Shown here piece after piece: positions 7,163 through 15,167 of a DNA stretch of 36,121 nucleotides. A program made the translations under genes and the position numbers. The DNA comes from Gammaproteobacteria bacterium (GTDB taxonomy: Bacteria > Pseudomonadota > Gammaproteobacteria > CAIRSR01), in assembly GCA_963575715.1 (NCBI GenBank), contig CAUYTW010000122.1:1-36121 (forward strand). Direction: 5' to 3'. The notes under the pieces are model-generated. The model saw only the letters and a list, made by a program, of their open reading frames with translations, was not told the origin of the DNA and did no database searches. Positions within the stretch are counted from its first letter, which is position 1. Each line of letters begins with the position of its first letter.

Positions 7163-7995
7163 GGAGCGTTATCCACATGAACGCCTAGCGAAAGAGCAAT
7201 ACTTTCATCAGATCTTTTTAATTCAAGTCTCATCCAGAGGAAACCGCTTTGTTGAGTAGATCCATGATTGGGATCATAAACAAAAATGCAATTTTCCACG
7301 TCGGTGGCGACCACAGCTCCATTAACAAGAGCGCAAGAAATTGACCGATCAGCATCGAAGGTTGATACAGTTCGATAGAGGCGATTTCCGACACAGTTAT
7401 AGAATAGCGTCTGTTCAGCATTCGGTACGATAACGAAACGCCCGCCGTTGTAACCACTTGGGAACTGGAAACTAGTAACGGTGATGCGGTGAAGACCGTC
7501 TGAAACGCGGGGAATGCTTGGCGCTGCGATGATCTGGACGCGATTGGTACCCGCGTAAATATCGTCTGTATTCTGATTGTCGATGACGATCCAATCATTT
7601 TGGGCTGGTACCGTTGTTAGTGACGAAAGTACATCGAACTCCGTGGTGGTGTGAGTTACATCAAGCGGTGCGCTACAGGTGGTCGAGGGCAGACATGGTA
7701 ACGGCGTATCATTGGCGGTATCTGATGCCATTCGATAGCGACCACCTGCTATTGTTGGCACGAGTTGGAAACAAGTAGTTGATACTGATCGAATAGAATT
7801 AGGCACCGCGCTACGAATATCGCGTTCAATGCGACGCAAGGCTGTATCCGCGAGGTCGATTAGATCGGAGCGGCGGCGAGTATCGACGTAACCATCAATG
7901 ACTGGTTTGAGAAATAATGTGATCGAAGCAGCAATAATTCCGGTAATCATAATTACCATTATTAATTCGATCAGGGTAAAGCCATAAGATTTCAT
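7159..7995 (-). CDS. mshO: MSHA biogenesis protein MshO-like (type IV prepilin-like)
   Basis: The start at 7995 gives MKSYGFTLIELIMVIMITGI, a classic type IV prepilin leader (cleavage after Gly5, Phe +1, Glu +5) followed by a membrane helix. A TTG further upstream would add eight residues before the leader and is less likely. The body contains RRSDLIDLADTALRRIERDI, a pattern shared by MshO and PilW-type minor pseudopilins, and a beta-rich C-terminal domain. It would be an inner-membrane subunit processed by a prepilin peptidase and built into the MSHA pilus tip or base. It overlaps mshP by 4 bases. No other msh genes are present in the window. Confidence 0.75.
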   Translation of the reverse strand: MKSYGFTLIELIMVIMITGIIAASITLFLKPVIDGYVDTRRRSDLIDLADTALRRIERDIRSAVPNSIRSVSTTCFQLVPTIAGGRYRMASDTANDTPLPCLPSTTCSAPLDVTHTTTEFDVLSSLTTVPAQNDWIVIDNQNTDDIYAGTNRVQIIAAPSIPRVSDGLHRITVTSFQFPSGYNGGRFVIVPNAEQTLFYNCVGNRLYRTVSTFDADRSISCALVNGAVVATDVENCIFVYDPNHGSTQQSGFLWMRLELKRSDESIALSLGVHVDNAP

Positions 7996-8230
7996 TAGGA
8001 TTTCATGAAAAATTCTCAAAGATTCGGAAGTTATTAAAACAAATTAATTTTTTGTACAATCTCTAAATTGATTAAGAAATTAACACATCATCTATAAATT
8101 CAACACTAAAGCCTGCTTCTTAAAATATACAAATAAATATTTATATGCACAAATTAAAAATAATTCATTCTACGTTGATAGGCATTGCACCTGTAACGGG
8201 AGTCCTAGTATTTGTATCTATTACAAGCTA

Positions 8231-8545
8231 CTAAAATAATGCCTCTTCCGTTTGTTCTTCGATTAAGTTCAAATCGTTATCACGAGCAAAGTTGATCAAA
8301 AATTCATAACCATCTGCGTTGGTTTCCCAAAGTTCTTTCTTTATAAGTAAAGATTTTATTCCATTACGAAAGCCGATCTGTAGATAGGGAGAAAAAGATC
8401 GCCGCCGTTCAATTCCTGTGGTTAGCATACAGTTTTTTAACTGTTCGGAACCCTGAAACGCATAGTTGGCCATACAGCCTTGTAATCGTTCTGCCCAGTC
8501 GTTAGAACGAAATATACGCCCTTTTCGAGTGATTCCCTGAATCAC
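8231..8545 (-). CDS. DUF3579 family protein, paralogue B
   Basis: A short cytosolic protein of the DUF3579 family with the conserved core VIQGITRKGRIFRSNDWAER followed by LQGCMANYA, SPYLQIGF and EFLINFARDNDL. The function of the family is unknown. It is similar along its length to the neighbouring protein encoded at 8750-9064, but has a 15-residue insertion between CMANYA and RRRSFSPY. The GTG at 8545 gives no N-terminal leader. In frame further upstream, an ATT at 8579-8581 follows GGAG with 7-base spacing and would give the length expected from the paralogue, so a rare ATT start or a mutated start is possible. It is probably a diverged duplicate. Confidence 0.65.
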   Translation of the reverse strand: MIQGITRKGRIFRSNDWAERLQGCMANYAFQGSEQLKNCMLTTGIERRRSFSPYLQIGFRNGIKSLLIKKELWETNADGYEFLINFARDNDLNLIEEQTEEALF

Positions 8546-8678
8546 AACACAGGAGGGTCGATTCTCGAATTTGATTTCAATAGAAAATCTCCTTTTATTT
8601 GAAATAGCAGGGATTCATGATATTTTCAAGCGGGAGACCATAAAACAACTACCACATTTTGTCAGATTCATAAATCAT

Positions 8679-8708
8679 CCTCTCTACCGTCAGTTTTTGG
8701 TAGAGAGG
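8679..8708. terminator. Hairpin between the two DUF3579 genes
   Basis: CCTCTCTACC (8679-8688) and GGTAGAGAGG (8699-8708) form a perfect 10-bp stem. It lies 42 bases after the stop of the 8750-9064 gene on the minus strand. There is no T run after the stem in that direction, so it may stabilise or attenuate a transcript rather than terminate it. Confidence 0.5.
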
Positions 8709-8749
8709 TTCTAGCCTGCCGTTATCGCACCAGTCGGATATTTTTTTGC

Positions 8750-9064
8750 TCACTGGTTAACCGCTACGGCGAATCCGTTTTGCTCTGACTCTTCACTCAT
8801 CTTAAGATTATTGTCGCGAGCAAAAGATATCAGAAACTCATAACCCTTCGGATTGATTTCCCGGAGTTCAGGTTCTATTACCAGAGATTTCATTCCCGTC
8901 AGGAAACTGACATAAACATACGGAGAAAACTGCTGGCGACGGCCTGGTCCTACCGTGGTCATACAACCACAGAGACGCTCCGCCCAGTCACGCGGACGAA
9001 AGGTTTGACCACGAGCAGTGACACCTTGAATAACAAGACGTTGGGCTTTAGTTTGGGAAAGCAT
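8750..9064 (-). CDS. DUF3579 family protein, paralogue A
   Basis: A 104-residue DUF3579 protein: MLSQTKAQRLVIQGVTARGQ, then TFRPRDWAERLCGCMTTVG, SPYVYVSF, SLVIEPEL and GYEFLISFARDNNLKM. Every block of the family is present without insertion, so this is the better-preserved member of the tandem pair. The start is clear, with AAGGAG placed about 7 bases before the ATG. The long upstream region (9065-9419) carries a good sigma-70-like promoter and an inverted repeat. Function is unknown for the family. No catalytic motif is seen. Confidence 0.85.
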   Translation of the reverse strand: MLSQTKAQRLVIQGVTARGQTFRPRDWAERLCGCMTTVGPGRRQQFSPYVYVSFLTGMKSLVIEPELREINPKGYEFLISFARDNNLKMSEESEQNGFAVAVNQ

Positions 9065-9210
9065 GTTGAACTCCTTACAGTTAGGAAAATTTGATTAAAC
9101 GGATAAGGTGTGTTGAAGTTACGCGAATCCGTTGATTTAGTATTTTTACTTTGTAAGTGTCTATTACCCTGGGGATATACTAGACACTATAGGTGGTAGT
9201 CCTTACTATA

Positions 9211-9264
9211 TAAGGGATAACCCTTACTTGAAATAAAGTTTACACGCATATTTTTTTTTGTCAA
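9211..9264 (-). promoter_or_regulatory. Promoter and palindromic operator candidate upstream of DUF3579
   Basis: On the minus strand TTGACA (9264-9259) and TAAACT (9242-9237) are 16 bases apart, a good sigma-70 pair. Just downstream, where transcription would begin, TAAGGG and CCCTTA (9211-9226) form a 6-bp inverted repeat around ATAA, a suitable repressor site. The remainder of 9065-9419 is AT-rich and holds no gene. It must also contain the panD promoter, which I cannot place. Confidence 0.45.
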
Positions 9265-9393
9265 GACCTGATCCAGGTATTTTTAAAATTTTTTGATTAG
9301 TATCGACCGGCACAATGGTTTTGCTCACGATTAACCAATTCCGGGTAGTGGGCTAAATGTTTAGCGACCATTACACTATAAGTTTAAGTATCC

Positions 9394-9413
9394 CCTCTCA
9401 CCGACTTTAGAGG
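9394..9413 (+). promoter_or_regulatory. Possible Shine-Dalgarno-sequestering hairpin before panD
   Basis: CCTCT (9394-9398) can pair with AGAGG (9409-9413), the likely ribosome binding site of panD, which ends 6 bases before the ATG. The stem is only 5 bp and could be chance, but a similar layout recurs before three other genes. Confidence 0.3.
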
Positions 9414-9419
9414 TGCTCC

Positions 9420-9809
9420 ATGCAGTGCATGATGCTGAAGGCGAAGCTGCACCGCGTCACCGTCACCCATGCCCATCTTCATTACGAAGGCTCCTGCGCG
9501 ATTGATGGCCGGTTACTTGACGCCGCAGGAATCCATGAGTACGAACAAATCCATGTCTACAACATCGACAACGGCGAACGGTTTATCACCTATGCCATCC
9601 GCGCTGAGGATGACTCGGGCATCATTTCGCTCAATGGTGCCGCCGCTCACAAGGCTAACCCTGGCCATCTTGTCATCATTTGTGCCTATGCACTCGTTAC
9701 AGAGCAAGAATTACGCCAATTTAAGCCGTCGCTGGTGTACGTGGACAACGCCAATCGTATCCGTCAAATTCGTAACGCCATCACCAGTCAGGTTGACCAG
9801 CTCATCTAA
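9420..9809 (+). CDS. panD: Aspartate 1-decarboxylase proenzyme
   Basis: PanD decarboxylates L-aspartate to beta-alanine for pantothenate and CoA synthesis. The protein (129 residues) contains [20 protein letters not shown]: self-cleavage occurs between Gly24 and Ser25, generating the pyruvoyl group on Ser25. Further family blocks are [20 protein letters not shown] and VIICAYAL. The ATG at 9420 makes the N-terminus align with the classic form (MxxxMLxxKLHRV). Length is normal and all key residues are present. It stands as a single plus-strand gene, divergent from the DUF3579 pair and followed about 100 bases later by ygiQ with a hairpin leader between. No panB or panC is nearby. Confidence 0.95.
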   Translation: MQCMMLKAKLHRVTVTHAHLHYEGSCAIDGRLLDAAGIHEYEQIHVYNIDNGERFITYAIRAEDDSGIISLNGAAAHKANPGHLVIICAYALVTEQELRQFKPSLVYVDNANRIRQIRNAITSQVDQLI

Positions 9810-9837
9810 GATAAGTGTCAGATTCAGGCTCAAGTCA

Positions 9838-9911
9838 TTGGTTATAAAACCAAAGGCAGCATTTCCTCCTCACGACCTATCGGGATCGTAGGATTTACAC
9901 GCCGAGGATCT
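9838..9911 (+). repeat. Structured leader element, copy A (before ygiQ)
   Basis: In order: a perfect hairpin TTGGTT-ATAA-AACCAA (9838-9853), then TTTCCTCC (9862-9869), then a second imperfect hairpin around CCTA/TAGG (9876-9892), then GAGG (9904-9907) four bases before the ygiQ ATG. The same order of parts is found at 28269-28335 and 33813-33876. Positions 9874-9911 also match 24981-25018 closely, including an identical ACGCCGAGGATCTAT. CCTCC could pair with the Shine-Dalgarno GAGG. It is probably a mobile-element end serving as the leader. Confidence 0.55.
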
Positions 9912-11954
9912 ATGAATTCCCGTTCGGAAGCTGCGCTTTGCGTTGTTAATTCGACACCCAATCTTTTCGCTTACCCAAAATTTTGGGCGCGGCGCTTCGG
10001 TATCGCTCCATTTTTGCCCATGTCCCTGGCGGAAATGGATGCGCTTGGCTGGGATGGTTGCGACATTATTCTCGTTACTGGAGACGCCTACGTGGACCAT
10101 CCGAGCTTCGGAATGGCTCTGATTGGACGATTGCTGGAAGCACAGGGATATCGAGTGGGGATCATCGCCCAACCGGATTGGCGTCAGGTCGATTCATTTC
10201 GGGTATTAGGACGACCAGGTCTGTTCTTTGGCGTCACCGCCGGGAATATGGATTCCATGGTGAATCACTACACCGCTGATCGGCGACCGCGTAGTGATGA
10301 TGCTTACACTCCGGGTGGAGCAGCCGGACGCCGTCCGGATCGATCTGTAATCGTCTATTGCCACCGTCTGCGCGAGGCATTTCCTGGCGTGCCGCTGGTC
10401 GTTGGGGGCATTGAAGCCAGCTTGCGGCGGGTAGCGCATTATGATTATTGGTCAGACCAGGTGCGTCGCTCACTCCTGGTGGATGCTAAGGCCGACATCC
10501 TGCTTTATGGTAATGCTGAACGCGCGCTGGTAGCGCTTGCCGCACGCTTGGCGCGGGGAGAAGCCATTGACACTATTCATGATCTGCGGGGTAGCGCATT
10601 TTTGCGTCGTGGGCTACCCGCAGGCTGGATTGAAGTAGTCGCTACTACCATGGATCCACAGCGTTCCATCGCGAGCTTCCAGGATCACGCTCCTGATAAT
10701 TCCTGCGGCGACGACAGGAGCCATACGGTGATTCGCCTGCCGTCGTTCGAGGAAGTCAGCCGCGATCCCCTGTGCTATGCCCACGCTTCCCGGGTTCTGC
10801 ATCGAGAAACCAACCCCGGCAATGCCCGTGCGCTTGTCCAGAGCCACGGCGACCGTTATCTGTGGCTCAACCCCCCTCCGTTTCCGCTGACCACTCAAGA
10901 ATTAGACCGAGTTTACGAATTACCCTATGCCCGTCGTCCCCACCCCACCTATGGCACGACTCCTATTCCGGCCTACGAGATGATCCGCTGCTCAGTCACC
11001 ATCATGCGGGGTTGTTTTGGTGGATGCACTTTTTGTTCGATAACCGCGCATGAGGGGCGCATCGTCCAATCACGCTCCGAGGAATCCGTGATCCGCGAAA
11101 TCGAGCAAATACGCGATAATGTGCCCGGATTCACCGGAGTAATTTCTGACCTGGGTGGACCGACCGCTAATATGTACCATCTGCGTTGTCGGGAGCCACA
11201 CATTGAGTCCCTTTGTCGTCGGCCATCCTGCGTTTATCCCAACATCTGTTCCCGTCTGACTACCGATCACACGCCGCTCGTCAAGCTTTATCGGCGCGCA
11301 CGCAGCTTGCCCGGCATTCGACGGGTATTGATTGCTTCTGGGTTACGTTACGACCTAGCGGTACTCGCGCCCGATTATCTCCGCGAACTGGTGGCTCATC
11401 ATGTAGGGGGTTATCTCAAAATTGCCCCTGAGCATATCGCGCCCGCACCCCTGGCTAAAATGATGAAGCCTGATATCGTGGCCTACGATCATTTCAAATC
11501 GTTATTTGATCGCCATTCACGCGCGGCTGGCAAGGAGCAATACCTGATTCCCTATTTCATGGCGGCCCATCCAGGTACCCGTGACGAGGACATGCTCACC
11601 CTAGCTTTGTGGCTCAAACATCATGATTACCGCCTCGACCAGGTACAAACCTTTCTTCCCTCGCCAATGGCGCTAGCCACCACCATGTATCACACGGGCC
11701 ATGATCCTTTGCGTTGCGTGAAACCCGGCTCTGAAATGGTCCATGTTCCCAAGGGCGAACGCCAACGGCGTCTCCATAAAGCATTCTTGCGTTGGCATGA
11801 CCCCATTAATTGGCCGCTACTCCGCGAGGCGTTGCGGCAGATGGGCCGTTCCGACCTGATTGGCAAGGGAAAATTTGCTCTTGTCCCGTCTGAATCCCCG
11901 ACTAGAAGAGGTTTGGGGATAAAAAATCCGCGAATAATTCATAGAAATATTTAA
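9912..11954 (+). CDS. ygiQ: YgiQ family radical SAM protein
   Basis: A 680-residue member of the UPF0313/YgiQ family of radical SAM enzymes, whose substrate is not established. The N-terminal third is a cobalamin-binding-like fold region ([20 protein letters not shown], then [16 protein letters not shown]). The radical SAM cluster motif [11 protein letters not shown] gives three cysteines at about 368, 372 and 375 that bind the 4Fe-4S cluster, and a further cysteine-rich stretch [18 protein letters not shown] follows. The C-terminal part holds KIAPEHI and the [20 protein letters not shown] block. Length matches the family. Its ribosome binding site lies at the end of a repeated structured element, and a MITE follows directly after the stop. 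Confidence 0.92.
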   Translation: MNSRSEAALCVVNSTPNLFAYPKFWARRFGIAPFLPMSLAEMDALGWDGCDIILVTGDAYVDHPSFGMALIGRLLEAQGYRVGIIAQPDWRQVDSFRVLGRPGLFFGVTAGNMDSMVNHYTADRRPRSDDAYTPGGAAGRRPDRSVIVYCHRLREAFPGVPLVVGGIEASLRRVAHYDYWSDQVRRSLLVDAKADILLYGNAERALVALAARLARGEAIDTIHDLRGSAFLRRGLPAGWIEVVATTMDPQRSIASFQDHAPDNSCGDDRSHTVIRLPSFEEVSRDPLCYAHASRVLHRETNPGNARALVQSHGDRYLWLNPPPFPLTTQELDRVYELPYARRPHPTYGTTPIPAYEMIRCSVTIMRGCFGGCTFCSITAHEGRIVQSRSEESVIREIEQIRDNVPGFTGVISDLGGPTANMYHLRCREPHIESLCRRPSCVYPNICSRLTTDHTPLVKLYRRARSLPGIRRVLIASGLRYDLAVLAPDYLRELVAHHVGGYLKIAPEHIAPAPLAKMMKPDIVAYDHFKSLFDRHSRAAGKEQYLIPYFMAAHPGTRDEDMLTLALWLKHHDYRLDQVQTFLPSPMALATTMYHTGHDPLRCVKPGSEMVHVPKGERQRRLHKAFLRWHDPINWPLLREALRQMGRSDLIGKGKFALVPSESPTRRGLGIKNPRIIHRNI

Positions 11955-11960
11955 TAATCT

Positions 11961-12075
11961 TAGGAGTTACGCAGTTGAATTTTAACCGTTTGATTCCGCT
12001 AGAAAGTCACTAAAAGATTATTTTTTGCAACCGATTGAAAATGTTAAGTATATTTTTTCAACTGCGTAACTCCTA
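11961..12075. repeat. MITE of the GGAGTTACGCAG family, complete copy 2
   Basis: The ends are GGAGTTACGCAGTTGAA (from 11963) and TTCAACTGCGTAACTCC (to 12073), flanked by TA on both sides. The interior of about 80 AT-rich bases is unrelated to that of copy 1, so only the ends are conserved. It lies between ygiQ (stop 11954) and the ygiM-like gene (start 12093). Confidence 0.85.
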
Positions 12076-12092
12076 AATCTAATAATTTAATC

Positions 12093-12803
12093 ATGAACCA
12101 CAGCAATGACCATCATTCCATTCCGTTTGGAGGATCCGTGTACCGCTTGATTTCCTGCCTATTGCTGGCCGCCTTGCCTTTTATCGCCGTCACTGCAGGG
12201 CCGGTGCGTTACGTCACCGACAACCTCTCGATTCCAATGCGCACCGGAACCACGCTGCAACACAAAATTCTCAAAATGCTGCCAAGCGGTGTCGCCGTAG
12301 AAGTGCTGGAAGCTAACAACGACAATACCAGGGTTAAGGCGCAAGGAGCCGAGGGTTGGGTACTGACTCGTTTCCTAGAAAATATTCCTCCTGCACGCAT
12401 CCGTTTGGATCAGGCCGAACAAAAAGTGGCCACTCTCGAATTGGAGAACACCCGATTGAAAACTGAAATTAAAGGAGTTGGAGAACATCGCAGCCAAACG
12501 GAAAGTAATTACCAAAAACTTCAAGAAGACAATCAACATCTTCGCGCCAATCTCAATACATTGCGTCAGACTGCTGCTAACGTGATTGACATCGCCAAAC
12601 AAAATGATGAACTCAAGAAGCGTTTAATCGAACTGGAACGCATTCGTCAGGCCCTGCAACAACAAAATGCGGTGCTCCAGGATCGCACGGCTCGGGATTG
12701 GTTCATGATCGGCGCGGCGGTAGCCATCGCGGCGATGGTAGTCAGTCTCCTGACCCCGAAAATGATACGCTGGCGACGACGCTCGCAGTGGGATACGCTT
12801 TAA
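12093..12803 (+). CDS. ygiM: TIGR04211/YgiM-type SH3 and membrane-anchor protein
   Basis: A 236-residue envelope protein. Domains in order: a signal peptide (hydrophobic ISCLLLAALPFIAVTAG, about residues 20-36), a bacterial SH3 domain (about 37-100, with YVTDNLSIPMRTGTTLQHKI and EGWVLTRFL), a long coiled coil (about 105-205, rich in Q, E, L and N), and a C-terminal membrane helix (WFMIGAAVAIAAMVVSLLTP, about 206-225) with a basic tail. The layout equals E. coli YgiM, whose role is unclear but is probably linked to the cell wall. A MITE lies immediately upstream, so its promoter is either within the MITE or lost. A hairpin after the stop probably terminates it. Confidence 0.85.
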   Translation: MNHSNDHHSIPFGGSVYRLISCLLLAALPFIAVTAGPVRYVTDNLSIPMRTGTTLQHKILKMLPSGVAVEVLEANNDNTRVKAQGAEGWVLTRFLENIPPARIRLDQAEQKVATLELENTRLKTEIKGVGEHRSQTESNYQKLQEDNQHLRANLNTLRQTAANVIDIAKQNDELKKRLIELERIRQALQQQNAVLQDRTARDWFMIGAAVAIAAMVVSLLTPKMIRWRRRSQWDTL

Positions 12804-12810
12804 GATAATC

Positions 12811-12835
12811 CCCACGAAAAAGTTCGTGGAACTTT
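12811..12835 (+). terminator. Terminator-like hairpin after the ygiM-like gene
   Basis: CCACGAA (12811-12817) pairs with TTCGTGG (12822-12828) around AAAG, followed by a short T-rich stretch (CTTTTAAT). The tract is weak for a factor-independent terminator. Confidence 0.5.
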
Positions 12836-12868
12836 TAATAAATATTTATATTAATTAATAAATTACTT

Positions 12869-14068
12869 ATGTTTTCACCATCATCTTCATTGCTACCTGA
12901 AGGATTGCCGCCCTTAACGGATGAGGCTGTGGTGCGCATGGAAGAAATGGTTGCCTTATTGCGTCAACGCATCCGCGATCAATCGGGAAGCATTTCTTTT
13001 TTCGACTACATGGATGCGGTTCTCTATGCTCCGGGGCTGGGCTACTACACCGGAGGACTGCGGAAGTTTGGTGCTGCTGGCGATTTTGTTACCGCACCCG
13101 AGATTTCGCCACTCTTTGGTCAATGCGTGGCACGCCAGGTGGCGGAAATCCTGGTATGGCTCGGAAATGGAGAAGTTCTGGAGGTAGGCGCGGGAACGGG
13201 TACGCTGGCGGTGGATCTGTTGCAAACCCTCGATATCTTAGGAGTTGCGCCGCGTCGTTACCTGATTCTGGAACTTTCCAGCGAGCTGCGTGCCCGACAG
13301 GTGGAAACTTTGATGGCGCGTTTGCCTCATTGGATGGATCGCGTGGAATGGCGCGTGGACCTTCCCGACCCAGGCTGGGAGGGAGTCATTGTCGCTAATG
13401 AACTGTTGGATGCCCTGCCCGTTCATCGTTTCGAGCTGACTCGACAGGGTGTCAACGAACTTCGGGTGGCTTGGGGGGATAATGGTTTCGAGTGGCGCGC
13501 GGTGCCTGCGGAAGGCTATCTGGCGTCAGCTCTGGAGAAGTGGCAAGCGAGTTATGGTGCGGAACTCGATACGGGTTATGTCTCCGAACTGGGACTTGCG
13601 GCGGCGGCGTGGCTGACCACCGTGGCGGATCGTCTACGACGAGGCGCAATATTGTTGATGGATTACGGTTACCCAGGCCGGGAGTATTATCACCCACAGC
13701 GGTACAATGGAACCCTCGCCTGCCACTACCGTCATCGTCGTCATGACGATCCATTGATTCTTCCTAGTTTACAAGACATTACCGCCCATGTGGATTTTAC
13801 CGCCATGGCAGAGGCAGCCGCTGCTGCGGGTCTAACCGTCGCTGGGTATACTACCCAGGCCCATTTTTTAATTGCTACGGGAATTGCAGAAATTAGCCCG
13901 CTAGTAAATCCCGCCGACACTAAAGCTCAATTATCCCTGTCAAATCAAATACAACGCCTAACCCTACCTCAAGAAATGGGTGAACTTTTCAAGGTGCTAG
14001 CGCTCACTCGTGGAATAAAAGAGGAATTGCTTGGATTCATGAATCGTGATTTACGCAATCGACTTTAA
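12869..14068 (+). CDS. Class I SAM-dependent methyltransferase, MidA/NDUFAF7 (COG1565) family
   Basis: A 399-residue member of the family that includes mitochondrial NDUFAF7, an arginine methyltransferase needed for complex I assembly. Bacterial members are little studied. Visible blocks are ISFFDYMDAVLYAPGLGYYT (about residues 43-62), GDFVTAPEISPLFGQ (about 72-86), the SAM-binding loop EVGAGTGTLAVDLL (about 111-124), VIVANELLDALPVHRF (about 174-189) and LLMDYGYPGREYYHP. All expected motifs are present and the length is normal. It starts after an AT-rich spacer without a clear RBS. No methylation target is encoded nearby, so the substrate is unknown. Confidence 0.88.
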   Translation: MFSPSSSLLPEGLPPLTDEAVVRMEEMVALLRQRIRDQSGSISFFDYMDAVLYAPGLGYYTGGLRKFGAAGDFVTAPEISPLFGQCVARQVAEILVWLGNGEVLEVGAGTGTLAVDLLQTLDILGVAPRRYLILELSSELRARQVETLMARLPHWMDRVEWRVDLPDPGWEGVIVANELLDALPVHRFELTRQGVNELRVAWGDNGFEWRAVPAEGYLASALEKWQASYGAELDTGYVSELGLAAAAWLTTVADRLRRGAILLMDYGYPGREYYHPQRYNGTLACHYRHRRHDDPLILPSLQDITAHVDFTAMAEAAAAAGLTVAGYTTQAHFLIATGIAEISPLVNPADTKAQLSLSNQIQRLTLPQEMGELFKVLALTRGIKEELLGFMNRDLRNRL

Positions 14069-14314
14069 CATCACAGATGTTTGATGATTGAAATTTATCA
14101 TCACATCCTGAAACAGATTTGTAGCGTTGAGCGTTACCAGGCTCGCGGTGCGAGCGCCTAATGGAATTATATTGGATTCGCAATCTAGGCTTTCTTACGT
14201 CTAGAAATATTTTTCTTCCAAAACAAAATTTGTGATCTGGAAAGAAAAGCTCATTTATACGAAATGCAGTTCACGATTATTTAGCCGCTCATCTTTACAT
14301 ATTGCCTGTATCAT

Positions 14315-14331
14315 CAACTACGTAACTCCTA
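14315..14331 (-). repeat. Single arm of the GGAGTTACGCAG terminal repeat
   Basis: CAACTACGTAACTCCTA differs at one base from the right arm of the complete MITEs. No matching left arm is found in the preceding 250 bases. The sequence at 14259-14280 resembles the start of the IS701-like transposase gene (2193-2218), so this may be the end of a decayed deletion derivative. Confidence 0.45.
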
Positions 14332-14360
14332 AAATCTTTTGTTTCATTAGCGAATGGAAT

Positions 14361-15146
14361 ATGAAATTATTATTTGGAATCATTACTTTAATTGGGGCGC
14401 TCTTCATCTCAACAATTGCCGCCTATTTTAGCATTATTGGTCTTGCCATAATTTTTGCTGCGGCTTTTATGCCTGTGGTAGTCATGACCGGAGTTCTCGA
14501 AGCAGGAAAAATAATTGCTTCGGTGTGGTTGCATACTAATTGGAGCAATGTCGAAGTAAGCTGGATCCATAAAATATATCTTACTCTAGCGATCATTGCG
14601 CTTATGCTAGTCACTGCGGTTGGTATTTATGGATTTTTAAGCAAGGGTTATTTTGAACAAAAAGCTCCGCTCGCCAGCGTCAATTTTCAGATTATCCGAT
14701 GTGAGCAAAGCATTGCCCAGGTTGAACACGAGAACGTCAGATTTCAAAATAATTTGGATCAGCTTGATAAATTTGTTGACGCCTATCTTAAAAATGACAA
14801 AATAACCATCAGCATCAAAGAAAGAAAAGAACAAAAAGTTGAACGTGATGCAATACAAAATCAGCTAGATAAAAATATGAAGGAAATTTCTCGGCTGAAT
14901 GACGAGCTGCTGTCATTTCGTATGAAAACGAATGATATTGAGACCGAGCTTGGGCCAATTAAATATGTTGCCATGTTATTTGGACTACAAGATACGAGCA
15001 AGGCGGTACGGACGCTTATTTTGTTGTTAATGTTCGCCTTTGACCCGCTGGCGATTGTTTTAATTCTTTCTGCGTCTATTTCTTTACGGGAATATTTTGC
15101 GGCAAAAGCCATAACTAAAAACAATTCCTATCCTACTGATAAATAA
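14361..15146 (+). CDS. Phage-like membrane protein with central coiled coil
   Basis: A 261-residue membrane protein starting with MKLLFGIITLIGALFIST. Two hydrophobic helices (about residues 1-55) include IIGLAIIFAAAFMPVVVMTG followed by VLEAGKIIASVWL. A third is near LAIIALMLVTAVGIYGFLSK. A charged coiled coil covers about 110-215, and a fourth hydrophobic stretch TLILLLMFAFDPLAIVLIL precedes the C-terminal ISLREYFA. I recall this layout and the IYGFLSKxxxEQ block from uncharacterised proteins of marine and cyanobacterial phages. That is memory, not a search. An upstream in-frame start would read through a repeat arm, so the ATG at 14361 is chosen. The gene interrupts the expected 5' part of the following APH-like gene. 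Confidence 0.6.
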   Translation: MKLLFGIITLIGALFISTIAAYFSIIGLAIIFAAAFMPVVVMTGVLEAGKIIASVWLHTNWSNVEVSWIHKIYLTLAIIALMLVTAVGIYGFLSKGYFEQKAPLASVNFQIIRCEQSIAQVEHENVRFQNNLDQLDKFVDAYLKNDKITISIKERKEQKVERDAIQNQLDKNMKEISRLNDELLSFRMKTNDIETELGPIKYVAMLFGLQDTSKAVRTLILLLMFAFDPLAIVLILSASISLREYFAAKAITKNNSYPTDK

Positions 15147-15167
15147 ATGAATTAAATTATAGACCTC

